Origin: Paenibacillus sp.
Lineage (GTDB): Bacteria > Bacillota > Bacilli > Paenibacillales > Paenibacillaceae
Assembly (NCBI GenBank): GCA_031254035.1
Contig: JAIRVF010000020.1
Coordinates: 1-57,750 of the forward strand
Length of the DNA stretch: 57,750 bases
Reading direction: 5' to 3'
Shown in pieces: positions 16,574 through 25,249 of the stretch. Both the position numbers and the translations under genes were made by a program. The first letter of the stretch is position 1. The number at the start of each line of letters is the position of its first letter. The notes beneath the pieces were generated by a model, which saw only the letters and a program-made list of their open reading frames with translations, was not told where the DNA came from and ran no database searches.

Positions 16574-17467
16574 TTAATCTGTATAACGTTTCATTTCCGG
16601 TAACCCGGCCAAGCGCTCAGCAAGCTCGCGCATCTCTTCGGTCCCTAGCAGATTATGGAGCATGCCCTGTACGATAAATCTGCGCGGCGAAGGGCTTTGG
16701 AGCTCTTGATCCAACATCTGAATCGAGTCCCGAATATCCTGCATCGCGTTCCCGGAATTTTGCAGCAAGTCCGCATTTCGGTACATCCGGCTAATCAGGC
16801 CTTCGATACTTTCCATTTCCGGCTCTGACGAGCCTAGTCGCAAAAAACCGGGATAGTTATGTTCGTCGAGGATCGGTTTTACACCATTCTCCATTAAACC
16901 TTCCGCCATATAACTAAGCAGGTTCAAAAGATAGCTGGACAAATCTTTTACGTTAATAGCCACGTTTTCCAAAATCATCAGCTCATTGTATTTTCCAAGC
17001 AGCGATAGTAAGGCAAAAACCAATTCCACCGCATACGGTTCGATCCGCGGACCGTAAACCAGCTTGAACATCTGCCCAAAATGTTCGACCACTTTCGCCT
17101 GTACTTCCCCCGCTGCCTTCAAAATCTCATCGCTAACAGCATTCGGTTGTTCCATCATCAGCATTTTAGCTAGGTCGCGATGCGACAAACAGTCCCTAAT
17201 ATGGAGCTCGATTTGAAGTCTCAAGTTTTCCACCGCAGAGATATCATTCTGGTTCATGACGGACTTCAGCTTGGAATACGTCCGATCGTTTACCATATAG
17301 AAAATGGATAACAAAAGCTGGTCCTTGGATTTGTAATGCTGATACAATGTCGCTTTGGACATGCCGCAACCCTCGGCAATATCCTGCATGGTAGAGCCGT
17401 TAAAGCCCTTGCGGGAAAAAATCTGAATGGCCACCTCCATAATTTCCTGTTTGCGGTCGCTTGTCAT
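16574..17467 (-). CDS. TetR/AcrR-family regulator of the adjacent efflux pump
   Basis: About 297 aa, long for TetR proteins (usually near 200). The N-terminal HTH is standard: RKQEIMEVAIQIFSRKGFNG, TMQDIAEGCGMSKATLYQHYKSKDQLLL. The usual ligand domain is followed by an extra C-terminal section of roughly 90 residues (EPEMESIEGLISRMYRNADLL ...). I start at the ATG at 17467; the ORF can be opened at a TTG at 17503, but that TTG lies in a palindrome that looks like an operator. It reads into the MFS gene. Confidence 0.87.
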   Translation of the reverse strand: MTSDRKQEIMEVAIQIFSRKGFNGSTMQDIAEGCGMSKATLYQHYKSKDQLLLSIFYMVNDRTYSKLKSVMNQNDISAVENLRLQIELHIRDCLSHRDLAKMLMMEQPNAVSDEILKAAGEVQAKVVEHFGQMFKLVYGPRIEPYAVELVFALLSLLGKYNELMILENVAINVKDLSSYLLNLLSYMAEGLMENGVKPILDEHNYPGFLRLGSSEPEMESIEGLISRMYRNADLLQNSGNAMQDIRDSIQMLDQELQSPSPRRFIVQGMLHNLLGTEEMRELAERLAGLPEMKRYTD

Positions 17468-17503
17468 GACGTCACTTTTCCTTTCATCTTTGTAGTCACT
17501 CAA

Positions 17504-17538
17504 AAAACTATGTAGTTTTGCAAGTGAACCAATTGGTT
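17504..17538. promoter_or_regulatory. Two palindromes upstream of tetR: candidate operators
   Basis: AAAACTATGTAGTTTT (17504-17519) and AACCAATTGGTT (17527-17538) lie 37-71 nt upstream of the regulator start. Both are perfect or near-perfect dyads, as expected for TetR-family autoregulation. Binding is inferred. Confidence 0.5.
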
Positions 17539-17739
17539 TTATTGGATTGTAACGCCTCTCTCTTCACCCGTCAAGGGAACAGAACATTTTTGACAGCTAT
17601 GCTAGGACATCCCGTTATTTGCCGTAAAATGATGGAAAATTATGTGGTAACGGCCCCACAATATGACAAATGTTTTCATAGGAAGGTGATATATTAAAAC
17701 TGCACTTATGAATTAGTGTATAAAATGGAGGGATTAAAC

Positions 17740-17910
17740 ATGGAAAATTTCGAAAACGAACTGCAGCTTTCCGACGAAGAGGTAGAATCTCAAATCGACG
17801 ACATTGAAGAAGACGAGGACGAGGACGAAGACGCCGAATTCGAATCCGACGAGGAGGAAGATTCAGAGGAAGAAGATTCTGAGGAAGAAGACGAAGATTC
17901 CGAGCAATAA
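17740..17910 (+). CDS. Very acidic low-complexity small protein
   Basis: 56 aa, start ATG at 17740 with GGAGGG 7 nt upstream. After MENFENELQLSDEEVE the rest is almost only Asp, Glu and Ser, with imperfect repeats DEDEDED and EEDSEEEDSEEED. No cysteine, no hydrophobic core; certainly disordered. Terminators follow at 17961. Function unknown; DNA mimic, chaperone-like spacer or divalent-cation binder are all conceivable. The clear ribosome site argues it is translated. Confidence 0.65.
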   Translation: MENFENELQLSDEEVESQIDDIEEDEDEDEDAEFESDEEEDSEEEDSEEEDEDSEQ

Positions 17911-17960
17911 CAGAAACAAATCCCTTCTCCAAGAATGCCAAACTTTATCATCTTAATTTC

Positions 17961-17992
17961 AACCTGTTCAGCCATGAACAGGTTTTTCACTG
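17961..17992 (+). terminator. Terminator of the acidic-protein gene
   Basis: AACCTGTTC-AGCCAT-GAACAGGTT followed by TTTCAC, 50 nt after the stop codon of the acidic ORF. Confidence 0.7.
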
Positions 17993-18024
17993 TTTCGATC
18001 CTGTAGAAAATGGCTTGCAAAACC

Positions 18025-18067
18025 AAACAGGCGTCGGGTCCGCTCAGGGAACCCAACGCCTGTTTTT
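18025..18067. terminator. Terminator after ppaC
   Basis: AAACAGGCGT and ACGCCTGTTTTTT arms with further pairing GGGTCC/GGAACCC inside. It sits 12 nt beyond the ppaC stop on the reverse strand and has T-rich flanks in both directions. Confidence 0.8.
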
Positions 18068-18078
18068 TCATACAGCGC

Positions 18079-19008
18079 TTATTTGCTCAATGTCTCGGTC
18101 AGAACAGGTACGATTTGCTTTTTGCGGGATACAACGCCTTTTAATACAGCTTTGTTGTTTTCCAGCTTCACGCCATACGCCGTTTCAACAGCCGAAGTTT
18201 CTTTACCAAGCGTCAAAGCTACGGAATCACTGTTCAGGATGTCGGTAACGACAAATACGAACAGATCTAAGCCTTTTTGGCTGATGATATTGTTTAGAGC
18301 TTCTTCCAATTCAGCTTGACGATTTAGGACATCGTTGACATCGACAGCGTTAACTTGGGCAATTTCAACCTTACGCTCGCCCATTTGGAATTCCTTGGCA
18401 TCCAGCGAAATCAGCTCAGCAATCGTTTTGCTGCTCATGTCGGCTCCCGCTTTCAACATTTCAAGACCGTATGCTTTCAGGTCCACGCCAGCGATTTCCG
18501 CCAGTTCGCGCGCAGCAGCAACGTCCTCGTCCGTGCAAGTTGGAGATTTCAGCAGAAGCGTATCCGATACGATCGCTGATACCATCAGGCCCGCGATTTC
18601 TTTCGGAATTGCTACATTTTTTTCTTTGAATATTTTGTTCAGGATCGTTGCCGTACAGCCGACAGGCTCAGCGCGGTAGTAAAGCGGATGGCTTGTCTCG
18701 AAGTTCGCGATCCGGTGATGGTCGATGACTTCCATAACTTGAACCTGATCGATGTCATCCGCGCTTTGCTGGCGTTCATTGTGGTCAACCAAAATGACTT
18801 CGCTGGCATGTTCTGATACCTTCTCCACCAAACGCGGAGCTTCAACTTTGAACGTGTCTAGCGCAAATTGCGTTTCACCGTTTACGCTGCCGAGGCGTAC
18901 AGCTTCTGTATCAAATCCCAGTTGTTTTTTCAAATATGAGTAGACAATTGCTGATGTAATTGTATCCGTATCCGGATTTTTATGCCCGAAAATCAATGTT
19001 TTAGCCAT
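18079..19008 (-). CDS. ppaC: Manganese-dependent inorganic pyrophosphatase
   Basis: Family II (DHH) pyrophosphatase, 309 aa when started at the ATG at 19008, a usual length for the family. Metal-binding motifs are all present: [16 protein letters not shown] (H-x-N-P-D-x-D), EVILVDHNE (DHN), [10 protein letters not shown] (DHH) and late [10 protein letters not shown]. It hydrolyses PPi released by biosynthesis, in the cytoplasm. The in-frame ATG at 19032 adds eight residues but lacks a ribosome site. Confidence 0.95.
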   Translation of the reverse strand: MAKTLIFGHKNPDTDTITSAIVYSYLKKQLGFDTEAVRLGSVNGETQFALDTFKVEAPRLVEKVSEHASEVILVDHNERQQSADDIDQVQVMEVIDHHRIANFETSHPLYYRAEPVGCTATILNKIFKEKNVAIPKEIAGLMVSAIVSDTLLLKSPTCTDEDVAAARELAEIAGVDLKAYGLEMLKAGADMSSKTIAELISLDAKEFQMGERKVEIAQVNAVDVNDVLNRQAELEEALNNIISQKGLDLFVFVVTDILNSDSVALTLGKETSAVETAYGVKLENNKAVLKGVVSRKKQIVPVLTETLSK

Positions 19009-19206
19009 GAGTTTCTCATACTCCTTATCCATTGTTAAAGTACAGACATTCCTTCAAATGTCTTGGTCTAGGCGTGATCAAGAAAATGGCTGTATTATTT
19101 TCTTGATCGCGTCTACATACGATTATAGCGACAATTTGCTAATATTCCAATTCCTATACAGATTTATTTAAAAATGAACATTTTGGTTAAAAAGTTAGTG
19201 TTCAGC

Positions 19207-19551
19207 TCAAATCTCGTAAACCGTTCTCTTTGGAATCTCATTTAGGGGCAATCCCTCTTTATAATAATGCGATGGCTGCAGAAGAACATAAAAAATATGT
19301 GTACGGTGAAAGCCTTGGCTCTTCAGATGTCCGTCTATCATTTTGGCGATGGCATCATGCTTTTGTTGTTCCCTTGGAAACATAAAAATTTCAACCGACT
19401 GCGGGCTGTTTGCGATTTTTTCCACATGTAAAATTTCGATTTTTACGATTTCCTGCGGAATGTTGGCGATCGCTGCAAACTCCTCAATGATTGCGGGCGC
19501 GACATGTTCCACCACGTTTTTTTCAAATCCCGTAAATCTGACAAAAGGCAA
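19207..19551 (-). CDS. DUF1904-like conserved protein
   Basis: 114 aa from a TTG at 19551 with AAGGGAAGAG just upstream, giving LPFVRFTGFEKNVVEHVAP. The body (EEFAAIANIPQEIVKIEIL, NSPQSVEIFMFPREQQKHD, THIFYVLLQPSHYYKEGLP) looks like the DUF1904 family of Firmicutes, a small tautomerase-like alpha/beta protein without known function. Open reading frame continues upstream to a GTG at 19614, but that region carries a TATAAT-like promoter sequence and no ribosome site. Confidence 0.7.
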   Translation of the reverse strand: MPFVRFTGFEKNVVEHVAPAIIEEFAAIANIPQEIVKIEILHVEKIANSPQSVEIFMFPREQQKHDAIAKMIDGHLKSQGFHRTHIFYVLLQPSHYYKEGLPLNEIPKRTVYEI

Positions 19552-19609
19552 AGCTCTTCCCTTCTTTCCTGAAGTTGGTGTTTCAGTGGTTCTAAGCATT
19601 ATATAACGT

Positions 19610-19651
19610 ACCACAAAAACACCGGAGGAGTCACCTTGTGTAAAGGGACCC
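19610..19651. repeat. 42-bp direct repeat, copy A
   Basis: It begins ACCACAAAAACACCG, contains GGAGTCACCTTGTG and ends TAAAGGGACCC. Copy B at 21473-21514 differs by a single base. The copies frame a 1.8-kb segment holding the oxidoreductase gene. In copy A the GACCCT end also forms a hairpin with AGGGTC at 19660-19665. Confidence 0.85.
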
Positions 19652-19673
19652 TTAAGATCAGGGTCTCATTTTC

Positions 19674-19781
19674 CTAGATACGGTTGTTTAAGTACTCGCT
19701 CTCTTCAATGGCCTGGTCGTATTCGCCCTTTGCTGCATAGACATATGCAGATATGTAAGACACCATACTAATACAAAGCAT
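19674..19781 (-). CDS. Small TPR-like peptide (35 aa), possibly a gene remnant
   Basis: ATG at 19781, weak AGGG upstream. The peptide reads MLCISMVSYISAYVYAAKGE then YDQAIEESEYLNNRI, the shape of a single TPR-like helix pair (YAAKGEYDQAIEE). It ends directly before the GACCCT/AGGGTC hairpin. It may be the tail of a lost gene or a small free-standing protein. Confidence 0.3.
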   Translation of the reverse strand: MLCISMVSYISAYVYAAKGEYDQAIEESEYLNNRI

Positions 19782-19831
19782 CGGCCCTCATGTTACTAAA
19801 CCTGGTGCCGACGCTCTCATGTTATATGCTG

Positions 19832-21124
19832 TTATCGTAACGTGTGCATTCGTTTTAACTCGGATCTATTCGGAGGCAGACATCGAAGATAATGCTCAAC
19901 CAGTTCATGCAGCTCAATCATTTTTCCATAATTTAGACGTGACTCTTCCGCAGCAAAGGCAATCATATGACTCTGTATAGAAGATCGAGCTGAGGTCAGC
20001 GTATTCTTCGAATAGCCGCTAATGTTCTGGCACACTTCCCGAATCATGGCGTCAATGCCTTCGTGTCCTTCATCATGAGCATGATGTTCCTCCTGCTTAC
20101 CCGTACTAAAGTCAAACACCGTAAAGGACTGCTTCGACAGGTCCCCACGGATTTCTCCCCTTGTTCCCGTAATCTGCACGATTCGTGAGCTATCATGCGT
20201 GAACGCCGACAGGGAAAACGCAGCTGTTGCTCCATTCGCAAACTGCATATTTACAATTTGATGATCGACCACATCATTGTCACACGCATAGACACAACGC
20301 CCATAAGGTGATTTACGCAGATCACGTAATATCCCTTCGTCCGACAACTCCTGTGTAAAGTGACTCGCTCTGCGGCGCCCCTCCCCTAAATAGTAGCGGT
20401 AGTCAACGAAGCTGCATGTGCTCTCATAAGGACAGCCGTCAGCGCAGTATACAGGAGCCCCCTCAGGAGCATTCTCCTTTCGAAAATGAAACAGTGAACC
20501 GAACGAGGTGATCCGCTCACAATCCTGTCTCATTAACCAAGAAATAAGATCAAGATCATGACAGGATTTCGAAAGGATGATTGGACTCGAGGTTTCTGAC
20601 TGATTCCAGTTGCCTCGCACGTAACTGTGGGCCATGTGGGCATAGCCGATATTTTCCCGCAACTGGATATTGACGATTTGACCTATATCTCCCTTGTCCA
20701 CAATCTGCTTAATGGATGACCAAAACGGTGTATAGCGCAATACATGACATATCGTGAGCAGGCGATCATACTTGCGAGCTGCTCGTTCCATTTCTAAACA
20801 CTCCTCAGGCAAAGGTGAGATAGGCTTCTCCAGTAGAACGTGATACCCCATCTTCATAGCTTGCATGGCAACTTCATAATGCATCCGATCTTGTGTACAA
20901 ATAAAGACAACATCTGCGAATGCAGGCTTACTCAACACATCCCACCAATCCGAATAAACATGCTTTGGCTCGATATGATGCTGCTCTGCAAATGCTGTTC
21001 TTCGACTTATATTAGGTTCTGCTATCGCTACAAATTGCAGCTGCTCCGGGTGCTGAAGCGCGTAGGGAGCATACACCTGCGCCCCACGAATTCCCGCACC
21101 GATCATAATGGCTTTAACGCTCAT
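19832..21124 (-). CDS. Gfo/Idh/MocA-family oxidoreductase
   Basis: 430 aa. The N-terminal Rossmann domain has VKAIMIGAGIRGAQVYAPYA (GAGIRG dinucleotide loop) and the family motif MGYHVLLEKPISPLPEE (EKP). A second alpha/beta domain carries the likely catalytic KSCHDLDLISWLM (H-D pair). A cysteine-rich loop CADGCPYESTC (about residue 225) could bind a metal and is a feature of one subgroup. Probably an NAD(P)-dependent sugar or inositol dehydrogenase; substrate unknown. Start follows GGGAG. It stands alone between the two 42-bp repeats, so it may have been gained or moved as a unit. Confidence 0.85.
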   Translation of the reverse strand: MSVKAIMIGAGIRGAQVYAPYALQHPEQLQFVAIAEPNISRRTAFAEQHHIEPKHVYSDWWDVLSKPAFADVVFICTQDRMHYEVAMQAMKMGYHVLLEKPISPLPEECLEMERAARKYDRLLTICHVLRYTPFWSSIKQIVDKGDIGQIVNIQLRENIGYAHMAHSYVRGNWNQSETSSPIILSKSCHDLDLISWLMRQDCERITSFGSLFHFRKENAPEGAPVYCADGCPYESTCSFVDYRYYLGEGRRRASHFTQELSDEGILRDLRKSPYGRCVYACDNDVVDHQIVNMQFANGATAAFSLSAFTHDSSRIVQITGTRGEIRGDLSKQSFTVFDFSTGKQEEHHAHDEGHEGIDAMIREVCQNISGYSKNTLTSARSSIQSHMIAFAAEESRLNYGKMIELHELVEHYLRCLPPNRSELKRMHTLR

Positions 21125-21529
21125 ATGTAATTACTCCCAGTGACTATTATTTAGCTTCATCAGTACTCTTAAACTCTAACGATGTCTAATGTTAGGCTGT
21201 CTACCATTCATGCATCGATCAAACATTATATCTATTATACAATGCCGATCCCTCTATAACAGGAAGATTCTTCACTTCTACTCCAAAACTTTCACAGCTT
21301 CCATAGTCTTCATCCAAATGCGCAAGATTCCGCTTTCTCTCTTCCCTCTGGTGAGGCCATTTTGACGACGCGGTAAGATTCACATTAAATTATCTTCTGT
21401 CTATTGCACACACTTTCTCTGACAAGTACTTCAGCTGATCAGCTTCTCCGACGTTCCCACTGTCCAAACCGCACCACAAAAACACCGAAGGAGTCACCTT
21501 GTGTAAAGGGACCCCTCCAATAAACTTAG
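21125..21529. other. Gene-free interval between oxidoreductase and gpmA
   Basis: 405 bp with no supportable gene. The reverse strand near 21390-21510 has an open frame (CGLDSGNVGEADQLKYLSEK) reading through repeat B, but it has no start site and may be a decayed fragment. Otherwise it holds only repeat B (21473-21514). Confidence 0.6.
21473..21514. repeat. 42-bp direct repeat, copy B
   Basis: 41 of 42 bases equal copy A (19610-19651), same orientation. It lies 16 nt downstream of the gpmA stop codon (gpmA is on the reverse strand). Confidence 0.85.
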
Positions 21530-22279
21530 CTACTCCATAATTGTAGATGGATTGGCAACCAAGTCGATTTTCTCCTGTACATGTTCCTGATCTCCAAGAA
21601 ATTGGCGTCGCAGCGGCTTCAGATCATCATCCAGCTCATATAAAATCGGCACGGCCGTCGGAATGTTCAAGTCCACGATATCCTCGTCGCTGATATTTTC
21701 CAGCACCTTCATGAGCGCCCGGAGACTGTTGCCATGGGCCACGATAAGCACCTTTTTACCTGCCTTGATCTGCGGCACAATTTCCGCTTCCCAATACGGC
21801 ACGACTCTGGCAATGGTATCCTCGAGACTCTCGCCGAGCGGAATTTCCTGTTCAGTCAGCTTTCCGTACCGTTTGTCTTTTTGCGGATACCGATCATCCT
21901 CGGCTGTAATTTGCAGCGGTGGCACATCGTAACTTCTGCGCCAGAGCTGAACCTGTTCGTCTCCGTACTTTTCGGCGGTTTCCTGCTTATTCAGCCCCTG
22001 GAGCGCGCCATAGTGTCGTTCGTTCAACTTCCAGTTTTTATGGATGGGAATCCAGAGAAGGTCATTGACGTCGAGTATGTAGTTGAGTGTTTTGATCGCC
22101 CTTTTCAGGACGGACGTAAACGCAATATCGATCTCGTATGGGACTTGCTTAAGCAGCTGGCCTGCTTTGATCGCTTCATGGACGCCTTTTTCTGTCAAAT
22201 CAACATCCGTCCAGCCCGTAAATCGGTTTTCCTGGTTCCATATGCTTTCCCCATGTCTTACTAGCACTACTTTATACAT
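21530..22279 (-). CDS. gpmA: 2,3-bisphosphoglycerate-dependent phosphoglycerate mutase
   Basis: 249-aa glycolytic enzyme interconverting 3- and 2-phosphoglycerate. Seen: [22 protein letters not shown] (phosphohistidine RHG), [31 protein letters not shown] (catalytic Glu), the Y-P-Q-K-D-K-R region and [15 protein letters not shown] (second His). Length equals the canonical dPGM family. Monocistronic by appearance. Confidence 0.95.
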   Translation of the reverse strand: MYKVVLVRHGESIWNQENRFTGWTDVDLTEKGVHEAIKAGQLLKQVPYEIDIAFTSVLKRAIKTLNYILDVNDLLWIPIHKNWKLNERHYGALQGLNKQETAEKYGDEQVQLWRRSYDVPPLQITAEDDRYPQKDKRYGKLTEQEIPLGESLEDTIARVVPYWEAEIVPQIKAGKKVLIVAHGNSLRALMKVLENISDEDIVDLNIPTAVPILYELDDDLKPLRRQFLGDQEHVQEKIDLVANPSTIME

Positions 22280-22357
22280 TGTTGAATACCTTCCCTACTG
22301 CCTGTAAAGGCGGTGGATTAATGGTCAACGTTTGACCGCCCATAATGTATTACCCTT

Positions 22358-22735
22358 TTATTCCGTTCTTTGATTCATGCGGGCGATATAATTTTCGGAG
22401 GTCAAGAAATTCAGTTTGTGGGACTGCTCATCGTATTCGTAGACAAGCACATTGCCATGTGTTTCCGAGTTGGGGTTGTTGTCAATGACCGCGAAACGGT
22501 TTCCACCCAGCGATATGACCTGCTCTCCGGGTTTGCCTGGAACGTTTGGCTGACTTACGTTTGACTGGTTTTGGTTGTTCTGTGCGATGACTCCACTAAC
22601 CTCCGTTTGCAGGCTTCCCGACAAGCGTGTTTCCTGCACGGCCTGAGGTTTTGCAATCATAACAATCAGACAAATAATGACGACCAGCAGCATACCATTT
22701 AGGGCAAGCAATAAAACACTGTTCTTTTTATCCAA
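22358..22735 (-). CDS. Membrane-anchored small protein, function unknown
   Basis: About 125 aa from a TTG at 22735 with GGAGG 9 nt before it: DKKNSVLLLALNGMLLVVIICLIVM gives a single N-terminal membrane anchor. Outside it are a Gln/Asn-rich linker (AQNNQNQSNVSQPNVPGKPG) and a small beta-rich end (GGNRFAVIDNNPNSETHGNVLVYEYDE). The longer reading up to 22849 lacks a start site and membrane-protein logic. It follows gpmA's promoter region on the same strand. Confidence 0.65.
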   Translation of the reverse strand: MDKKNSVLLLALNGMLLVVIICLIVMIAKPQAVQETRLSGSLQTEVSGVIAQNNQNQSNVSQPNVPGKPGEQVISLGGNRFAVIDNNPNSETHGNVLVYEYDEQSHKLNFLTSENYIARMNQRTE

Positions 22736-22966
22736 CAGATCATTCCTCCAAGAAAAAGATTGGATGTTTTCCCTCGGTGTAAACGAGATATTCACTCCCC
22801 GTCGCCAGGTAAAAATTAATTGAAAACTTGATGAGCCGCTGGTGCTCAAAGAGAATTTTGCTAAGGCGGAAATAATTGGCGAAGCGCTGGGTTGTAAACA
22901 TTGGCCATGAAAATTCTCACTTAGGCATGATTGGTGCCATGGTTAAAGTGCTCGGCTAATAAATCC

Positions 22967-23004
22967 AAAGATACTCTGTCCATTTAAGGTCGGGGTATCT
23001 TTTA
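22967..23004 (+). terminator. Terminator-like hairpin without an obvious gene
   Basis: AAAGATAC (22967-22974) pairs with GTATCTTT (22995-23002). The forward strand just before it (22876-22959) ends in an open stretch HENSHLGMIGAMVKVLG without a ribosome site, which may be the end of a decayed gene. Confidence 0.4.
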
Positions 23005-23041
23005 ACGCTAGCCAGCTTCGTTGAAGTTGAAACCATTGCCG

Positions 23042-23226
23042 CTAACGAAACTATGACACGCTATTGGAGCAAAATCGAGGCTTATTCAAATCTAACGAAA
23101 CTACAGATCGTTATTTGGACAAAAACGAGTTTCATTACCCATTATTTTGTTCAATAACGATACCCAGTTCCGTTAGAAAATTCTGAAGCTTAATTTTGCT
23201 CTAATAACGATTGTGAGTTTCGTTAG
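23042..23226. repeat. Symmetric array of four 33-bp repeats
   Basis: Units at 23042-23074 and 23092-23125 run forward, units at 23145-23176 and 23194-23226 run in reverse. The consensus is CTAACGAAACT, 4-5 variable bases, ATCGTTATT, then a G/A-rich part ending CAAAA. Each pair has a 50-bp period, and all four are exactly mirror-symmetric about position 23134, so the 185 bp can form one long cruciform or RNA hairpin. No ORF lies between 22850 and 23306. Confidence 0.85.
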
Positions 23227-23306
23227 AAGGTGGCTTTTAGAAATGATGCTTCCATCGGTTCCGTATTATTACAATAACAACTTCCTGGCAAATAACATTG
23301 TCACGC

Positions 23307-24074
23307 TCATGTTTGTCTACGTCTTGCCTGAAAGACAGTTCCAGTGAAAAAAAGAACCATGCACAGTATACTGATCAGCAGCGGCGACCAGACATCCCCG
23401 CTTCCTTGCTGAAGCCAATTTACAGAAACTTGTGGCAGTGTCCCTGGACTCCAAGTTAGATCAAAAGGAAGCATACCTGAAGCCATTGTTAGCAGCAGTA
23501 ATATCCCAAGACTCACAAAAGCAATCCCAGCCGCAGGGTTCAAAAACGAGCCGACAAACAGCGTAACTGCCCCCGCAAACCACATCCATATGAGATACAG
23601 AAAGCCCGCTTGTATAGCTGCCGCGGTATTCACTGTACCGATCATCTGTACCGTATAATACCACGCGCCAGCATATCCCAGTACGAATGACACTGTGACT
23701 AGTGACAACATACTTGCCCATTTGGCGGCCACATAAGAAATAAATGAAACCGGCTTGGAAAAGATCATCGCTGAAACGCCGCTCCGACGTTCCCCGGAGA
23801 TCATCGTCATCAAAGATAATACAAGGATCAGCAGCCCGACGGAATTGTATTGACCAAGTGTCTGGGCCAGAACCTCAGCTCCCGACGGGATCTCGACCGT
23901 AATCGTCATGCCTTTAGGCAAATTGCCAGCTGACTTCATAATTTCCGGCATAAAGCGGTTTATTACCGGCTGCATCACGCCGAGTAATAAAAAGATGATC
24001 GGTACCCACAGCCATTTGTAGCTCCGGCCCATCTCCAACATTTCTTTCCGGAAAAATAATATAAATTGTCTCAT
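23307..24074 (-). CDS. yxlG: YxlG-like ABC-2 permease of the sigY operon
   Basis: 255 aa with six hydrophobic segments: WVPIIFLLLGVMQPVINRF, LLILVLSLMTMISGERRSG, YVAAKWASMLSLVTVSFVLG and others, plus ISGERRSGVSAMIFSKPVS, a loop typical of ABC-2 exporters. Last gene of the sigY operon; it overlaps the ATPase gene by 4 nt. Forms an exporter with the YxlF-like ATPase; cargo unknown. Confidence 0.82.
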   Translation of the reverse strand: MRQFILFFRKEMLEMGRSYKWLWVPIIFLLLGVMQPVINRFMPEIMKSAGNLPKGMTITVEIPSGAEVLAQTLGQYNSVGLLILVLSLMTMISGERRSGVSAMIFSKPVSFISYVAAKWASMLSLVTVSFVLGYAGAWYYTVQMIGTVNTAAAIQAGFLYLIWMWFAGAVTLFVGSFLNPAAGIAFVSLGILLLLTMASGMLPFDLTWSPGTLPQVSVNWLQQGSGDVWSPLLISILCMVLFFTGTVFQARRRQT

Positions 24075-24994
24075 GCATTCACCACCTTCAGGAACAAATC
24101 TTCCAGTGTGCTTTGGCCCGATTCTAGCTTACGGATCATGACCCGATGCGACACCGCATCCGCCATCAGTTCCAATGAAGCTTCCTCTACATCCGTTACC
24201 GTCAGTTTGGCCCAGGTCCTTCCTGTTTCAGCCTGGCTAACAAAAGCTTTCCTGCTCGTTGTGGCCAGCCATTCCCTGGATGCTTCATCCGCACCAACTT
24301 CAATACGGATGACGGGCTCGCTGTATTCCCTGCGGATCTTATCAAGGTTTCCTTGCAGCGCAATCCGGCCACTTTGAATCATGAGAATTTCATCACAAAC
24401 CTCTTCGGCGTCATGCAGCACATGAGTGGAAAAAAGTATCGTCGTTTCGTGGCGGATCCTCTGCAGCAAACTCAGGACGTCCTTGCGTCCCAAGGGATCT
24501 AGTGCAGAAACAGGCTCATCCAAAATGAGTAGTTTAGGACGATGAATTAAAGCCTGCGCCAATCCAAGCCGCTGCTTCATCCCCCCAGAGTAACCGCCGA
24601 TTTTCCGCTTGCCCGCATCCCGAAGTCCCACGGCTTCAAGCCATTCCTCCGTCTTGAGTGCAGACTCCTTCCCCGTAAGTCCGGCAAGCTCTCCGGCATA
24701 ACGCAGAAATTCTTTACCTGTCATCCATGGATAAAAAATGGGCATTTGCGGCAGATAGCCGATATACGGCCTGCGGTCCGGAACAGAGACGCCGCGATGC
24801 AGCAACTGGATTGAACCCGAAGTCGGCTGCAGCAATCCCGCGAGCATACTGATCGTAGTCGTCTTCCCGGCACCGTTGGGGCCAAGAAGGGCGGCGCAGC
24901 TTCCTTCATGGATATGAAACGTGATCCCATCCACAACCGTGCGGTCTTTGAAACGTTTGGTTAATCCTTCGATCTGAAGCAGTGGCTGAGTCAT
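24071..24994 (-). CDS. yxlF: YxlF-like ABC transporter ATPase
   Basis: 307 aa. Walker A is LLGPNGAGKTTTISML, Q-loop GYLPQMPIF, signature IGGYSGGMKQRLGLAQAL, Walker B KLLILDEPVSALD, and the H-loop lies in ILFSTHVLHDAEE. A C-terminal regulatory extension follows. It overlaps the upstream yxlE-like gene (ATGA) and the permease downstream. Energises the YxlG-type exporter. Confidence 0.88.
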   Translation of the reverse strand: MTQPLLQIEGLTKRFKDRTVVDGITFHIHEGSCAALLGPNGAGKTTTISMLAGLLQPTSGSIQLLHRGVSVPDRRPYIGYLPQMPIFYPWMTGKEFLRYAGELAGLTGKESALKTEEWLEAVGLRDAGKRKIGGYSGGMKQRLGLAQALIHRPKLLILDEPVSALDPLGRKDVLSLLQRIRHETTILFSTHVLHDAEEVCDEILMIQSGRIALQGNLDKIRREYSEPVIRIEVGADEASREWLATTSRKAFVSQAETGRTWAKLTVTDVEEASLELMADAVSHRVMIRKLESGQSTLEDLFLKVVNA

Positions 24995-25188
24995 GATGTT
25001 TCCTTCCTCCCAATCACAAAATAGGCAACGGGGCCGATCACACTAACGAACAAGATTACAATGGCCCACATCCATTTCGGGCCACGTGTCGAATCTGCTT
25101 TATATAAAGAAGTAAGCCCCATCACAGCTAAAATCAAATATATGGCCAGCAACGGTGCAATCAGGTTCCATGGTATTTCCGTATGCAC
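24991..25188 (-). CDS. yxlE: YxlE-like PLDc_N membrane protein
   Basis: 65 aa from a GTG at 25188. Two hydrophobic helices (WNLIAPLLAIYLILAVMGL and PKWMWAIVILFVSVIGPVAYF) and the end YFVIGRKE, the PLDc_N fold. In Bacillus the corresponding gene belongs to the sigma-Y operon. The call rests on size, fold and position. Confidence 0.8.
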   Translation of the reverse strand: MHTEIPWNLIAPLLAIYLILAVMGLTSLYKADSTRGPKWMWAIVILFVSVIGPVAYFVIGRKETS

Positions 25189-25249
25189 GCGCCCGTTCTC
25201 CCTTCAAATAATTCAGTCTGATCTGAAATTGGCATAATCCCGCTTCATG

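Noticed and set aside
22736..22849. Extended N-terminus of the 22358 membrane protein
   Set aside because: No ribosome site, and the TTG at 22735 with GGAGG places a membrane anchor at the very N-terminus.
23042..23226. CRISPR array
   Set aside because: Units are inverted in the second half, the intervals between units are related to each other, and no cas genes are near.
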